Source: Panagrolaimus kolymaensis (lineage: Eukaryota; Nematoda; Chromadorea; Rhabditida; Panagrolaimidae). Taken from it: a stretch of 64,000 nucleotides of DNA. The position numbers and the translations under genes are program-made. Positions within the stretch are counted from its first letter, which is position 1. Each line of letters starts with the position of its first letter. The notes under the pieces were generated by a model, which was not told the DNA's origin, made no database searches, and saw only the letters and a list, made by a program, of their open reading frames with translations. This document shows positions 48,802 to 61,396 of the stretch, piece by piece. Location of the stretch: NCBI GenBank assembly GCA_028622995.1, contig JAJQJQ010000003.1, forward strand, positions 9,238,001-9,302,000, read 5' to 3'.

Positions 48802-51800
48802 ATGTTAAAATTGTCAACTTTGTCAAATATTGTTGAAACAGCAAAAAAAGATGTATCCCCATTTGAATTTGGAAATTTAGGTAAAAATTTATTTTTTGTT
48901 TTCCAAAACAAAATTAATAATTTTGAAATGTTTTTTTAGATATTAAAATAGTTGGATTTCATACAATAAAAAAATTTAATAAATTTAAAAAAATTACAAT
49001 TTGCATGGATAAAATTGCTTTGCTAGATTCAAATGGACTTGTTTTTATTGGAAATATAAATTCATCAGAAATTTCGATTTATAGGGAAATTAAATCAAAT
49101 GAAGGTATGCAAATTTTTAACAAATAAAAATCAAATAAAAATTTGATGTTTTTTCTTTTCAGTTCTTGGCCCTGTAACAGCTTTTAATTTTTCACATAAT
49201 TGCAAATATTTTGCCATTGGATATAATAATGGTGCCATAAAAGTTTTTAATACTGATAAAGGATCATTGAGATATCAATGTTCACCAGTTTTAAATCGAA
49301 GAGGAATTCTGGATATAAAATTTACAAAGTTTGTTTTTTATCATAATTTTTTTTGATTATAGTTTCATGATTTCAGTGACTCGATTTTTGTCTTAGACAA
49401 CAGCGGTTCAGTTTGCAGTTTTCCAAGGAAAGAATATTCAAATAATTTGAGAATTTTCCATCACGATGGAGTCAAAGGAGCTGTAAATATTTTTCATTTC
49501 CAATAGTTACTGTAGTAAGAAATAATTTTTAGGCATTTTCTCTTAACACGACTTCAAAATTAGCTTCATGGGCCACATCCTCCACCCTTCATGTGAAAAG
49601 TGATCAATATTTTGGTGAAATTCAAGTTCCTTTAGCTCATTCAAATACCGAAGAAACAATTTCTTTGCCATTTGTTTCAATAATCGAACATGAAACCAAT
49701 GCAGTTTTTTACACAGCTGTAAATAAATATTTAACTTTAACAAAAGTTTCATATTCAAATGAAATTATATCTTTACAAGCTCAAGGATCAATTGATTTTG
49801 AAAATGAATTAATTAATGTTAAATGTTTGGAATCAATTAAATTTCACGCTGATCAAGTTGCTGTGGTTTTAGTTTTAGATGTATTGGAAAAAATTTATCT
49901 TATTTGTGGAGATATTATTTTATGGTACATCGATATCGGGGCTTTAAAAATTGTTTATGATGTTCATTATTTTGAAGTAAGTTTTTTAGAGCGACAAAAA
50001 ACTTTTTTAAGCTAATAAATCATTTTATTTTAGAATATTCCAAAAGAAGATGAAATTCGATTAAAATCCAATGGTCGTCGTCGATTGACTCTTTGTTCCC
50101 AATCCCTTTCAACTGCCAATAGAGTTTTGTACATTTTGGGGGATAATAATATTATTCATACTTTACGGGTTACAAATATTACAAATTTTATTCAAATTGT
50201 TAATACTAGATTGCCAAAAGTTTTATCACTTGAATATGCCCTTTATACAGGTTTGTTTGTTTTTTTTTCTGCGATGTTAGTGTAACATAGAAAAAGTTTT
50301 TTTAGGATCTCGAATTCAATTATTTGAAAATACTGTAATTGATTTAATGCATGCTGCGATTAGTGAAGTGCACAACCAAGTTATGAATGAATCTCGTACA
50401 AATGGGAATGGACCACTTCGAAATGGAAACAATTCCAACGGTGTTACCGCTCCATCGCCAAATTATTTATCGGCCATGAAGGTTTGAATTTTGAAGATTT
50501 TTTGTTGGTTAAATGAGTTTAAAAAAATTCGTTTTAGCCTGTTATAAAAAAATGTGTTGATTTATGCCTTTCAACAACATGGAATTCAAATCGTTCCCCC
50601 ATGCAAAGGCAACAAATAATCAGTGAAATATATTATTCCACTCCAGCACAAGCAAGAAATTTATTTTTTTCCGCTCTCGAAGAATCCGCAACTAAAATAG
50701 ATTTTTCTTGTATTTCACCAGAAATTTGTAATTTATTTTTGGAATATTTAGAAGAAGCAAAAAATTTTGATTTACTTGAAAAAGTTATTTGTGAAATGCC
50801 TTTTGAAACTTTAAATTTGGATGGAGCAATAAGAGCTTGCAAGCAAAATTATTTATGGGTTGGTTTAACTCATATTTGTGATGCCATGGGTGAAGTGGAT
50901 ACTGTACTTTCGGTAAAAAGTTTAAAAAAATTTGCATAGAGATTAAAAAATTATTTATTGGAAGAATTTTTTTAGTCGATGATAAAAGCCATTCAACAAG
51001 GAGATACCAAAACTAAGGACGCTTTATTTGATTACCTTGGAAGTTCATTGGGTTTTACAGGTGAAGTTTATGATGAAGGTGTTTCAAAAACTTTGGATTG
51101 GTTGATTGAGAAAAAAATTGATGATTTTGAAACTCATTATCCAAACATTGAATTTTTGATGGAAGTCGATGCCCATGGCTTTTATCAAGTTTTAAGCCTC
51201 ACAGCTTCCAATACTCAAATAAAAGAAGAAAAATTTAATTCACTTTGGAAAATTTTGCTCCAACTTATTCAAAGAAAAGAATTTGAAGCAAATGGGCCAT
51301 TTGTTGTTGAAACAATTTGCACAGTTTTTGAGCGAAGAAAACATTTTCCAGAAAATTTTATTAAAGAAATTATTAACGTAAGAAAATTAATTTTTCGTCT
51401 CGGAACCTAAAGAGTGTAGTAATTATTTTTAGACATTTGTTTTTTTAATTTCATCATCTAATTATGCATTGGATTCAGCTACAGTTAATTCTTCAACTTA
51501 TTCATGTTTAAATTATTTAATTTCAAATCTTTCCATTAAGGATATTGAGCCGCTGTATTTAGCAAGCAAAAATTATAACAGGTAGTAGAATTTTTTAGTT
51601 TTTTAGTATTCATCGCCTACTTTTGTTAATTTTCTTAATTTATCCATTTTTCCAGGCCCATGATTGCAGCGTTAATTGCATTTCATCGAGAAAACTTTAA
51701 TGAATGCTTAGAAATTTTTGCGTCGGATTCATTTAAATTTAATTTGCATTCATTAAATTTACTGGATAAAGCTTTGACTGCTTTAACGCCCACCGTAAAT

Positions 51801-53172
51801 GAAAAAGATTTTCCTAAATTAGAAATTATTTTAAATGTATGTATAATTTTGTTCTAGAATTACTGTAATTTGTTCCTGAAAAATGACGATAATATTTTTT
51901 TAGAGAATGGTTAAAATTTTGCCTGATGAAACAACAAATTTATGTATGAATCATGCATGGATTTTAACTCATGTTCCACTTCGTTATGAGCTTATTATGT
52001 CTATTCTTCAAAAATAGTAAGCTAACAGTTTTTAATGCATTTTAAAGCCACCAATATTTTTACTCTAAAATTTATAGTAAAAAAGACCCAAATTTTACTT
52101 CGATGTTAACCAATGATTTTGTTAAACGAGTATTTGATGAAACCTTGGAACAATTTTCTTCATCATCAACAACAACAAACAATACTTTTTCTAAAGCTGA
52201 TGAAATCCTTTCAAATCTTTTCAATTGTTATGAATCAGAAAATATTACTGTAGCTGAAATAGCAGCGGAAAACGATTATTGCTTAAATAAAGCTAGCGCG
52301 TATGAAAATGATTTACGTGAAACTTGTATTCATCTTTCATTTGGTCGAAAGCTTCCCGAACAAGGGTTTTCCGGAATTATGGAATTTGTTAAACTTTGTC
52401 CTTCTTCGTCTTTTGAACACTTGTGTATGTTTTATTTTTAATCTCCGGAAGCGATGCATTTTTAAATATATTTTCATTTTTTTGGACGACCAAAACATGT
52501 GTTTTCGAAATACAAATTTTGGCAAACATTTATGTATTTATTTATTTATTTTTAGCTGAACGCTTAAAAGCTTTTTTGTTTTATTTGGACATGTTCAATG
52601 ATTTAACCATTCAAAATGAATGGATGATTCAAATACTTCAAACACTTTTAAATCGGCTTATTGAACCAAATAATTCCATTTTAATATCATCTATATCTAT
52701 GGTTTATGAAACTACCCTACTTATGGGTGCTCCACAACATCAACTTCAAAAAGGTTTAGAAATTTGTTATGAAAATGAAAATTTTCCTCGAAATGAATTT
52801 TCTTCGCTTTTAAAGTATGTTTATTTCTTCTTTTTTTCTGTTTTTGTCTTTTAAAAAGTTTTCTTTATTTATTGCGTCATTAATGTTTTTTTTGTTTTTT
52901 TTAGTAAAACCTTTACAATTTTTGCGACGCAACTCACCGACCATTCAGAATTATTGCGGTTGATTGAATTAGAAGGGATTGTTCATTTATTGAAATCAGT
53001 TGATTTTTCAACAAAAGGATTCTCTAATATGGAAATTGTTCCGGGTGGAGGATGTAATTGTTGTGAAATTTGTTTTGGTCCAATAATTTCTGAATCGTTT
53101 ATGATTATTCAAAACAAAGCTGGAATAACTCATACGGAATGTTTTAAAAAGCTCAATAGTGCTAATACTTAA
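48802..53172 (+). CDS. vps-8: VPS8-like CORVET tethering subunit (WD40 propeller, solenoid, zinc finger)
   Basis: A many-exon gene of roughly 1,100 residues starting MLKLSTLSNIVETAKKD. The N-terminal part forms a WD-type propeller: VTAFNFSHNCKYFAIGYNNG, IKVFNTDKGSLRY, ILDIKFTNDSIFVLDNSG. This closely parallels the VPS8 pattern of 'SHDC..L..GY.NG.I..WD...GK' and 'VLH(I/V)KFT'. A long alpha-solenoid follows, including the VPS8-type region KTKDALFDYLGSSLGFTGE...TLDWLIEKKID. The C-terminus (53040-53160) is a compact zinc finger with CNCCEICFG ... THTECFKKL (CxxC plus HxxC), as in RING-like ends of Vps tethers. VPS8 binds Rab5 within CORVET and tethers early endosomes. HPS5-type BLOC-2 proteins were considered, but they lack this zinc finger. 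Confidence 0.8.
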
Positions 53173-53691
53173 AATTTTACTTAGAAAGAAAAATGTGCTT
53201 TACAAGAAATATACATATATGAATATTTTATACGTGTAAAAAAATCATATAAACATAAAAATACAAATATATATTTATTTTTATTATTATTAATAAATAA
53301 ATATTATTAAATAAAAAACAAGAATTAAAATTTATAACTATAATAATTAGCATACAAATACTTACAGACTTACAGTACATTAAAAAAATATTATTTATGA
53401 GACCAAAAAACGGAAAATAAAAATAATAATACAAGAATAGCATAGATGCTTCTTGCCCGCAATAGTAATAATAAAAAAAGTTTGTAGTTTATAGAGAGAA
53501 AAAAAACAAAGAAAATAATTAGTTGTTTGTTGCCCGGGATTAAGTATTAAGTTAGTTAGTTATTTTTTTTTGGATTATTATATACACGAAATGAAACGAA
53601 AAAACGTAGGTTAAAAAAACAGAAAAAGACATAACCAAAAAAAGAAAGAAAATGCCCTTATAATTCAATATTTAAAGGCGCAATTTTGAAT
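53173..53691. other. Noncoding convergent 3' region
   Basis: 519 bp between converging stops of the VPS8-like gene and the small Ser/Arg-rich gene. It is very AT-rich with many AATAAA/TTATTT strings usable as polyadenylation signals on both strands. No gene seen. Confidence 0.6.
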
Positions 53692-54902
53692 TTATATTTC
53701 ATCATCAATATACGGCCATGTAATAGCATCTTCAAAACTAACACTTCGAGATGAATCAGGTGTAGCAATATTTAGGGTTCGTGAAGATGATGAAGCTGAA
53801 TCCCTTCCATGCCGATGATGATTATTATTTCGTTTGCTATTAGGCCAAAAAAATAATGATCGAGATGTGGTGGGTGGACGAGGTGTGGAACCCAAAGGTG
53901 AGCCAGCTGTAGATTCCCGGGGAGATATCAAACGACGAACTGATTCTGCAACTCTTGAACGAATTCGTCGGTAACTAAAAAAATTTTGGTTTTTGGTTTT
54001 GTTAACAAAAAAATTTGTTTTTCACAAATATTTTTTCCCTTTTTTCAAGTTTTTATTTTTTTTCTTTCTTCATTATTATCGCTTTTAGGCATCTATAAAA
54101 TATGTATGTTGACAGCTTATCAAAAAAAGTAAAAAGTATGCTTCTCCTCGTTGTTGCCTAAGGGTCGGTTGCAGTTTTTTATAAAGTTTTTCTTCTTCTT
54201 TGGAGTGTCAGATTCTGTCTTTCAACGGTCCAAAATATTTTTTGTTTCTATGCCTTCCCGAAAAAGAACTGTCAAAAATATTTTAAACTAAAAAAACAAA
54301 GTCAAAACAAAAAATTTTATCCAATAAGCGCAAGCAAGCATAAATGCGTGGTATTATTAGAGAGGTCGAGTTTTTTATTTTTTTTGCAGAAAAAATATAG
54401 GTTTTTTTGAAGTTCACATTTCATCTTTCCTTTTCGTCATAAGTTCAAGTACAGAATACCATGTTCCATCTTTTTTTCATTTTTTCATTTTATTTAAAGG
54501 TTTTTTTGCTTTGGTTTTGTCTCGAAAAAAAAGTGAATTCACAAAAGCGAAGAAAAAAATGAGGGAGACAAAATTGTGCGACAACGAAAACAACATCAGT
54601 TAACAGAAAATTTCATCAAAAGCAATTACAACTTTATGTTGTTTCTTCTTTTTTTTTGTTGAGGAAGGAAAATGAAAAGTAGCAAGCAATAACATAATAA
54701 AGTCATAAATAAAATGGTTTGGTTGCTGCTTACTTTTTGTTAACTAATTTCAAAATAGTGACTTTTTTACATTAAAAAATAGTAACTAGCGCATGGTAGC
54801 TTTTAGCTTTAACAGACTTTTTTTTGGTAACCAAGGATTTGGTTTGTGATAAAATTAAAAATTAAAGAGTTTAAAAGAAAAAACTTACCTTAAAGTAACC
54901 AT
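53692..54902 (-). CDS. Small Ser/Arg-rich protein, function unknown
   Basis: A 14-bp first coding exon (54902-54889, MVTL) and a second exon (53974-53692) join in phase across a 914-bp intron to give 98 residues. The N-terminal part YRRIRSRVAESVRRLISPRE is an amphipathic basic helix. It is followed by Ser/Pro/Thr-rich sequence, RSLFFWPNSKRN and a His/Arg/Asn patch. The acidic aromatic end is SVSFEDAITWPYIDDEI. The tiny first exon was chosen because its donor AGGTAAGT and the phase agree, and the frame upstream of exon 2 is closed. I do not recognise the family. The conserved-looking C-terminal motif could be a docking peptide. The upstream 3.6 kb contains no other gene. Confidence 0.6.
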
Positions 54903-55337
54903 TTTCTTTTTTCTTCGATGAATCTCTTTCAAAACTTTTTTTTCTTAAACTTTTTAAAAGGATAAAATAGATTGATGCAATTCAGAAAATTCAAAATGAG
55001 TTTCTAAAATGGCAAGGAAGTAAATAAAAACCAAAAACAAAATAAAAATAAAAAGAAGACGCGAAACACGCGGATGGCAGAAGAGAGGACAGAAAAATGA
55101 TAGCCATTTTGAAAATTAATTATCAAAAAAAAATGTGTAACGTCCTTTTCCTTTCAAAAAAAAGAGAAGAAAATACTCTACTTCAAAGCTTTCTCCTATT
55201 TTTTAAAAGAAAGAAGTAGCACGCACTCCCGTGTAAAATGAAGCAAGCAGCGGCAGAATCATAAAAAAATAAAGGAAAGGAAAGAACATGACAAGCTTTC
55301 TTCATTTTTTTTTGTTTGAAGGAAGAGAAGGCGGTGA

Positions 55338-55406
55338 AATGCCAAAAGCAAGCAAGCAACCAGGTGAGCCCAGGCAGGAGTCCACGTTGCTGCTTTTGGC
55401 GGCATT
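55338..55406. other. Long hairpin of pre-miRNA size
   Basis: The left arm AATGCCAAAAGCAAGCAAGC and right arm GCTGCTTTTGGCGGCATT pair over about 18-20 bp. The pairing includes perfect GCCAAAAGCA/TGCTTTTGGC (55341-55350 with 55391-55400), AATGCC with GGCATT, and GCAAC with GTTGC nearer the loop, separated by small bulges. Its 69-nt span fits a nematode microRNA precursor, but no mature miRNA was recognised. It could also be a decayed palindromic repeat. Confidence 0.35.
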
Positions 55407-56454
55407 CATAAAAATTAATAGGCGTGGCTGGCCGCTTTAGTCTCCCGAAAATAAAAAAATAAAATGCTGGGATTCTAACTACCATTAACCAAAAAAAAAA
55501 GCGGAATGAGGAGGACTAGAAAAAAACGCTGGATTCCCCCATTTATATTTTTATTTTTTCCCGCTTTGTTCTGTTTCACGCCTATTACTAAAAAAAACTA
55601 CAGGTGAAAATGAAAAAAAAATTGGTTAGGCTTTCTTTCCTCTTCCGGAAGAGAAAAAGTAAAAAAATGAGTGACAGAGAAATATTTTTAACATTATTTT
55701 TAGAAAAGATGAAAAGAAATTTCTATTCATGTGTGCAATTCGCAACTTTATTTTTCTAAAGAAAAAAAATGAAGTTTGCTAAAAAAAATGTAAGGCTTTA
55801 GAAAAAAAGAATGTACCTTTTTTCTTATGCCAAAGAAAAATTGAGAGAAAAAAATGGATCATTTTTTATTGTTTAATTGCTTGGAAGCGAAGAAGGAAGA
55901 GGATGGAGAAATATGAAGAAAAAATAAAAATCCTTAAACACCGCTTTTTGAGAAGTTTTTTTATTATTTATTATAATGGAAAGAAGCTTTTAGAAGTTCC
56001 AATTTTAGAAGTTTAATGGTTATGAATGTTCCATTTATTTTTTCGAACCAATGATAATGATACACATTTTCTGGGTATTATGATTCAAAATTTTCCTCAA
56101 AAAATTAAATGTGTTTAAAAAAAATCATAAATCAAAAAACAATGTTTCAAGATTTTGTTTTAAAATAATTAATTAAAAAACTTTGAGGTTTAGAAATCCC
56201 AAAAATATCTATTAAAAAGAGTAATTTTAAAGTTACTAGAATTTTTTATTTCCCATTCAAACTTTTTTCTATTTATTTGTGAATTTCATTCAAAATTAAT
56301 GAAGCTTTTTCCAAAATTGCTTGAGACCTATTTGAAACATGAAAACCAAGCAAAAAAACCTTTTATAATAATTAACTAAAAGAAAATTTTATTTTGAGCC
56401 AAAAACGCCCAGTCCAAAGATTGTTTCTAAATGATGAAGAAGGCGTTCGGTTAA

Positions 56455-56687
56455 AGGAACATAGGTTTTTGATGCCTTTTTGAAAAATTTCGATGACACA
56501 CAAGCGAAAGTTAGAAAAAATGAGTCTGGGGCAGAGCGGCAAATTCAAAAAAAAATTACACGCTCATGAAAAAGGTTGCACGGAAAAAGTTTTTTGAATT
56601 TCCCGCGCTGCCCCAGTATCGATTTTTTCAACTTTCGTTTGCGTGTCATCGAAATTTTTCAAAAAGGCATCAAAAACCTATGTCCCT
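56455..56687. mobile_element. TTAA-flanked palindromic MITE
   Basis: A 233-bp near-perfect palindrome. The left arm (AAAGGAACATAGGTTTTTGA... through TTTCGATGACACACAAGCGA and CTGGGGCAGAGCGGC) is mirrored by GCGCTGCCCCAG..., CGTTTGCGTGTCATCGAAA... and TCAAAAACCTATGTCCCTTT. TTAA occurs immediately outside both ends (56451-56454 and 56688-56691), the target duplication of piggyBac-like and C. elegans PALTTAA-type palindromic elements. A few mismatches between arms show it is not recent. It has no coding capacity. Confidence 0.85.
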
Positions 56688-58509
56688 TTAAAAAAAAGGG
56701 AAGCAAAGCTCATCTTCTGTCTGCCTATTATTAATTGGACTAATCAATGGTGTTGAAAATGTTTTTCTGTGCCAAAAATAAAGAAGCAAAAAAAGAAATA
56801 AACTTAAATAAGCCTAGAAAAAAAATGAAAGCAAAGCCTTTCTTCGTCGGTTGCTTTAAAAAAAGAAAGAAGTTTTTATTAAAGAAAAAAAAAGAAAAAA
56901 AGAAGCTTTAACGGACGACGGCAAAAGTTTTAATAATAAACAAATTTTTTTCTTTTCTTTTTTTTCTTTGTAACTAACACTTTTCTTTAATGCCACCGAT
57001 GGATGGACTTCCCAAAGAAAAACAAGTGTTCTTACAATAACAAAAGTTGCAGCAACCAATAACAAAAAATAAAAAGTAATAATGGAAGGTCGACGACGAC
57101 AAGGAAATATACATAAAAAAATTTATATTTATTTATACATTTTTTCCACCATTTTTTTTTGTTAAAAAAAAATGCAACGTGCCAAAAACCAAAATAAATG
57201 ATTTTATTTTTTTTTGTTAGTTAAAAAAAAATAGTAGGTAGCTAACGCTTGAGTGAAGTCAAACGTTGTTGCCGAGAAAAAAAAAACAGGACTTGAAATA
57301 TATATTTTTCTGTCAACTTTGAACACCTAAAAATTTTTCAAAAATAAAAAAATATATAGTAAAGTTTAAAAACTATTGTTATAAAGTAGAAAAAAAGTGG
57401 AAAAAGTTATTACGATTTTTTATTCCCAAAAATAATAATTTCATCTTCGAACACTTTTTTTCTTTAGAATATTTTTTCTTTGTTTGAAGTCTAAAAAAGA
57501 GGCAAATAATTTTTTTTACTGTAATTATAGCAACAAAAATAAAAGCTTTTTTTAATGTCATTTTTATAAATAATTCCGCCAACATTTTTATTTTTTACTG
57601 TAATTATTGACTAAAAAAGGAGAGAAGTGAAAATATGAATGGAAGACTTTTTTTCATTTAATCAAAAGCATTCGTTTTTTGTTTTTTGTTTTATTTAAAA
57701 AGCGTGCGCAAAAAAGCGTGAAAAATTTGCTGCGCCGATGAAGAGTTTAGTTTTTTGGATAGAAAAGTAACTTTCAAAGAAAAAATTAACCTAAAACAAA
57801 ATTTTGAAAGTATGGCGAAAAAACAAAACAATAAAAATATTTACTTTTTTGTATAAATAAAAATTTCTATATAAATATGTTTAAAAATTTTCTATTCCTC
57901 TCAACAAAAAACAAAACAAAATTTTTTGGTTTTTGCAAATTTTTACTTTACTTTTTAAAATGCTGCCATTTTCCACCAAAAAATAAAGGAAAGTTAAAAC
58001 AAAGCTTGTAAAAAAAAAGTTGTTTCCTGCTGAGAATAATTGAAATCGTAAAAAGCTTTGAAGCGTTTAGCAAAATAATGGCTTTGTAAAATTTTTGGAT
58101 TAACTAAAGAAATTTTTCTGCATAACTATATAACTTAAAGTTTTACTAATCAAAAGAAAGTTCAATAGCAAAGACAAAAATTTAAAAAATAAAGTTACCA
58201 TAAATATTTGAAATAGATTTTTTAAGGCAAAGGATTAAATAATTTCTTGTAGGGATAAAATTTCATTCAACTTCTTCACTTTTCACAAAAAATGACTAAT
58301 AGCTCTTTTTCACCCCTTTTTTGATCTTAGGTGATATTATAACACTTATTATGAATATCATCTTTATTTGGTAGCTGCCTTTTTTTATGAGAATCATTTG
58401 TGTATAGTTCTTGTATTTTGAATCAAATCATCTTATAAATTTCGTTTTTTCAAATATTAAAGAAGTTTGGAATTAGTTATATCTTTCAATTAAATTTAGA
58501 ATATTTATA

Positions 58510-60188
58510 ATGGCGGATAAAAATTTGAAACACAAGAATTCCGAAGAGGCTAAACCATTGGTTAATTTAGAAAATAACATTTTGTACAATTCCTTGCTTA
58601 TTTTAGGCACCAAAACTACCCCGAATCCAAGATACTGAAGATATTAATGAAAAAGAATCTGCTAATGGTGGAGCTTCATTTACTGATCTTCCAAATGAAA
58701 TACTTGTAAGCATTATTTTTTAAACGTAGTTTTATATAATTAAAAATGTTATAGGGCAAAATTACGGATTTGCTTTCATTTGATGATTTATTCAACCTTA
58801 AACGCGTAAGTAAAAGAATGCAAGAAATAGCTTTGAACGTTGCATGGCCTCGAAGAAATACTCTCGATGAAAATTCAATTAATTATGGAATTAATTTAGA
58901 TGATGAGGAGGAAGAAAGTGAAATCAATGATAAGAAGGTAAGCTTTTCTATATCAAAACCATAATTATGATTGAAATTTAAGATTAAATTAATACTTTCC
59001 CGAGCAAATATAAAATATCTGGACCTTTCTATTATTTCTATTTATTCTGATGACGTTACTCATCAAATTTGTTTTCAACTCCATTTGGCATCTAAGCTCA
59101 TTAAACTTAATCTAACATTTATAGATCTAAAAAAAGATAGCTTTGAAGTTATTGGCAATTCCTGTCCATTGATAGAAGAAGCTAATTTTTGGGGTTGTTT
59201 CAATGATAAAAACATTGACGATGGCTTAGAATTTTTTTTCAAAAAATGTCAAAATTTAAAAAGATTAGAGCTTTCCGATAATAACATTATCGGAAAATGC
59301 TTCGCATATATTCCAACGAAACTTCGATACTTAAACCTTGGTAATTCCTCCGATATTACTTCGCATAGTATGGAACTTCTTTCACTGCGAGCAAAAAATT
59401 TGGAAACTCTAATTCATCAAAGTTTCAAGCCAACAACGGACGTTAATATTTGGCTAAAAAAATTAACAAAATTAAGATTTTTAAATTTATCTTGGTTACA
59501 AGAAAATTTACCTTATTTGGATTTTTCTCGTTTGCAAGGACTCGAAATGCTTTGTTTATTTGGAAATAATTTGGTCACCGCAGAAACTTTGAAATCACTT
59601 AAAAATTGTCAAAAACTAAAAGGCTTGGATTTGAGATATAACGGTCGATTGGATAGTAGTGCGATTATTGCTTTAAAAAGTTGCAACATGTTAAAATACT
59701 GTGATTTTAGCGGATTGAAAAATTTGGCTGATCTTGTTGACTTAATTGAAACCTGCAAAGTTGAAGTAAGTTTATTTTTTATTTTTTAAAAGAAGGATTT
59801 TTCATACCTTTTTTTAGTATTTAGCAATTAATGATTGCGATGAAATCCAACCACAAGTTTTAAAATCTATAATTACTGATTGCAACGTAAGCTCATTTTT
59901 TTTCGATTACAAAAATGAAAATTTTTTTAGTCGATATCCCATCTTGAAATTTGTGGAGAAGATTATAATAAAACGCTTTCAACAGCTCTCTCAGAAAAAT
60001 GCATCCATCGTTCGAAGATTCTCAAATTATATGTTATGAAAAGAAATAAACCTTTACCTTCATGTGATTGGTGTGAAGTTACTTCGTCATGTTGGCCATC
60101 AGGATTTCCTACACATGAATGCATTAAGATTGCCATCGAAAAAAATACCCCTTATATATCCGAACGGTCAATTAGTCGAAATCCTTAG
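58510..60188 (+). CDS. F-box/leucine-rich-repeat protein
   Basis: Start MADKNLKHKNSEEAK. After two short introns the F-box reads FTDLPNEILGKITDLLSFDD LFNLKRVSKRM, the standard Skp1-binding motif. An acidic linker (LDDEEEESEINDKK) precedes leucine-rich repeats of about 24-27 residues: LIKLNLTFIDLKKDSF, LKRLELSDNNI, LRYLNLGNSSDI, LRFLNLSWLQENL, LEMLCLFGNNL and LKGLDLRYNGRLDSSA. Further exons (from 59820 and 59931) end with LSEKCIHRSKILKLYVMKRN, the Cys-rich LPSCDWCEVTSSCW and SRNP. As an SCF substrate receptor it would bring a target for ubiquitination; the target is unknown. Its C-terminal exon has a clear relative in both arms of the inverted repeat 2.5 kb downstream. Confidence 0.88.
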
Positions 60189-60950
60189 ATTCCCGATTAC
60201 GCTTATTTAACATTCTTGCCAACTCTCAATTCAATTTCACATCATAATTGATTTGAAAATGAAAAATTGTATATTCCGTTTTTATCAATAAATTAAATTT
60301 ATTTCAATTAAATATTTTTATTTTTTTATTTTTTTTATTCTTAATCTTTTCATTAGCTTTTGCAATAATATTTTTTTATAAATATTATAACCTTTTTACG
60401 TTTTTTTGTTCATATATCCTTCTTTTGTGCAACGCTGATCTGATATGAGTAATAATTTTGCATTAACATTTTTTTGAAAATAAAAATCGTTTTTAAACTT
60501 ATGGATAATTCTTGATGAAACAAAGATGAAAAAACATTCACTAAAATCTTAATTATCTTTGAATGTTTCTTATTTGACTTTAAAACGTTTTTTAAAAGAA
60601 TTTGGTGTATAAAAGTGTTTGTATCATACCATAGAGTTCTTTAAAACAATATAACTAAAATTAATCTCAGCATGATTTAAACATATTTTTTATCATAAAA
60701 ATAAAAATGCCACAAAGAAAGGAATTATCACATAAAAAAAACCCCAATACCAAAGCATAAATGTCAAGGAACGCTTATCGATGTTTTAGTTTTATTGCCA
60801 ATACACTCACAAAATAATATCAGCTTCATATTTAAGTAATTAAATCCGTTATAAGCTGCTATTATCATGATCAACGCTAAGAAGAAAGATTATTATAAAA
60901 CTTTAAAATAAAAAAAGAATGCATTTATGCATTTTTAGAGTCACGAGAAA
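60189..60950. other. Noncoding intergenic region
   Basis: 762 bp, AT-rich, with the F-box/LRR 3' end (AATAAA near 60288) followed by the promoter of the secreted-protein gene. No ORF or repeat was recognised. Confidence 0.55.
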
Positions 60951-61396
60951 ATGAAGACTTCTTGGTTTTTAAATTTAATTTTGAATAGTTTATTTCTCTT
61001 TGTAGTAGGAAAATATGAATGCTTAAATCAAACAGTAGATTTATATCCAATGCAACATGAATTTATATTAACACCTCAATCTGTTAACAACCCTCTTATT
61101 CTAAATTTTAATTGTTATATTAATTTTACTTTTATCAACAATACACAACAGGTTAGAATTTTTGTTGAACCAAATCACCCATTTTTATTGCATTTTTTAT
61201 TAAAGAAAATATGATATCGTGTTTCATTAAATTATTAACCTTTTGAAATTACTACCTCATTTCAATTTATATTTTTTTAAAATAATTTTTTTTTCAGAAT
61301 GGACGCGTTTTATTGTATTTAACGAATTTTGCTTTGATTGAATACGAAAAAAAAGACTTTGATTTATTACAACAAAAAAAAACAGAGCTTAAGTAA
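60951..61396 (+). CDS. Small secreted protein, unknown family
   Basis: Two exons (60951-61151 and 61298-61396) encode 99 residues. MKTSWFLNLILNSLFLFVVG is a convincing signal peptide. The mature part has KYECLNQTVDLYPMQHEF, two Cys residues and several N-glycosylation sequons (NQT, NFT, NNT), a strand-rich middle (LILNFNCYINFTFINN), and the C-terminal exon NGRVLLYLTNFALIEYEKKD ending KTELK. The last 17 codons lie inside the left arm of the large inverted repeat, so the 3' end also exists as a truncated reverse copy near 63470-63519. No known family is recognised. Its position next to another small secreted-protein start (63582) suggests a local cluster. Confidence 0.6.

Larger units (their letters stand above)
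54903..58509. other. 3.6-kb noncoding region
   Basis: AT-rich DNA between the divergent starts of the small Ser/Arg-rich gene and the F-box/LRR gene. It contains a less AT-rich patch (55330-55450) with a hairpin, a TTAA-flanked palindromic element (56451-56691) and many A/T runs. Open frames here (for example 55183-55485, 56856-57065) lack domains and start within simple sequence. Confidence 0.5.

Noticed and set aside
48615..48836. A 73-residue frame between GMPPB and VPS8
   Set aside because: It overlaps the VPS8 start in another frame, is low-complexity and has no motif.
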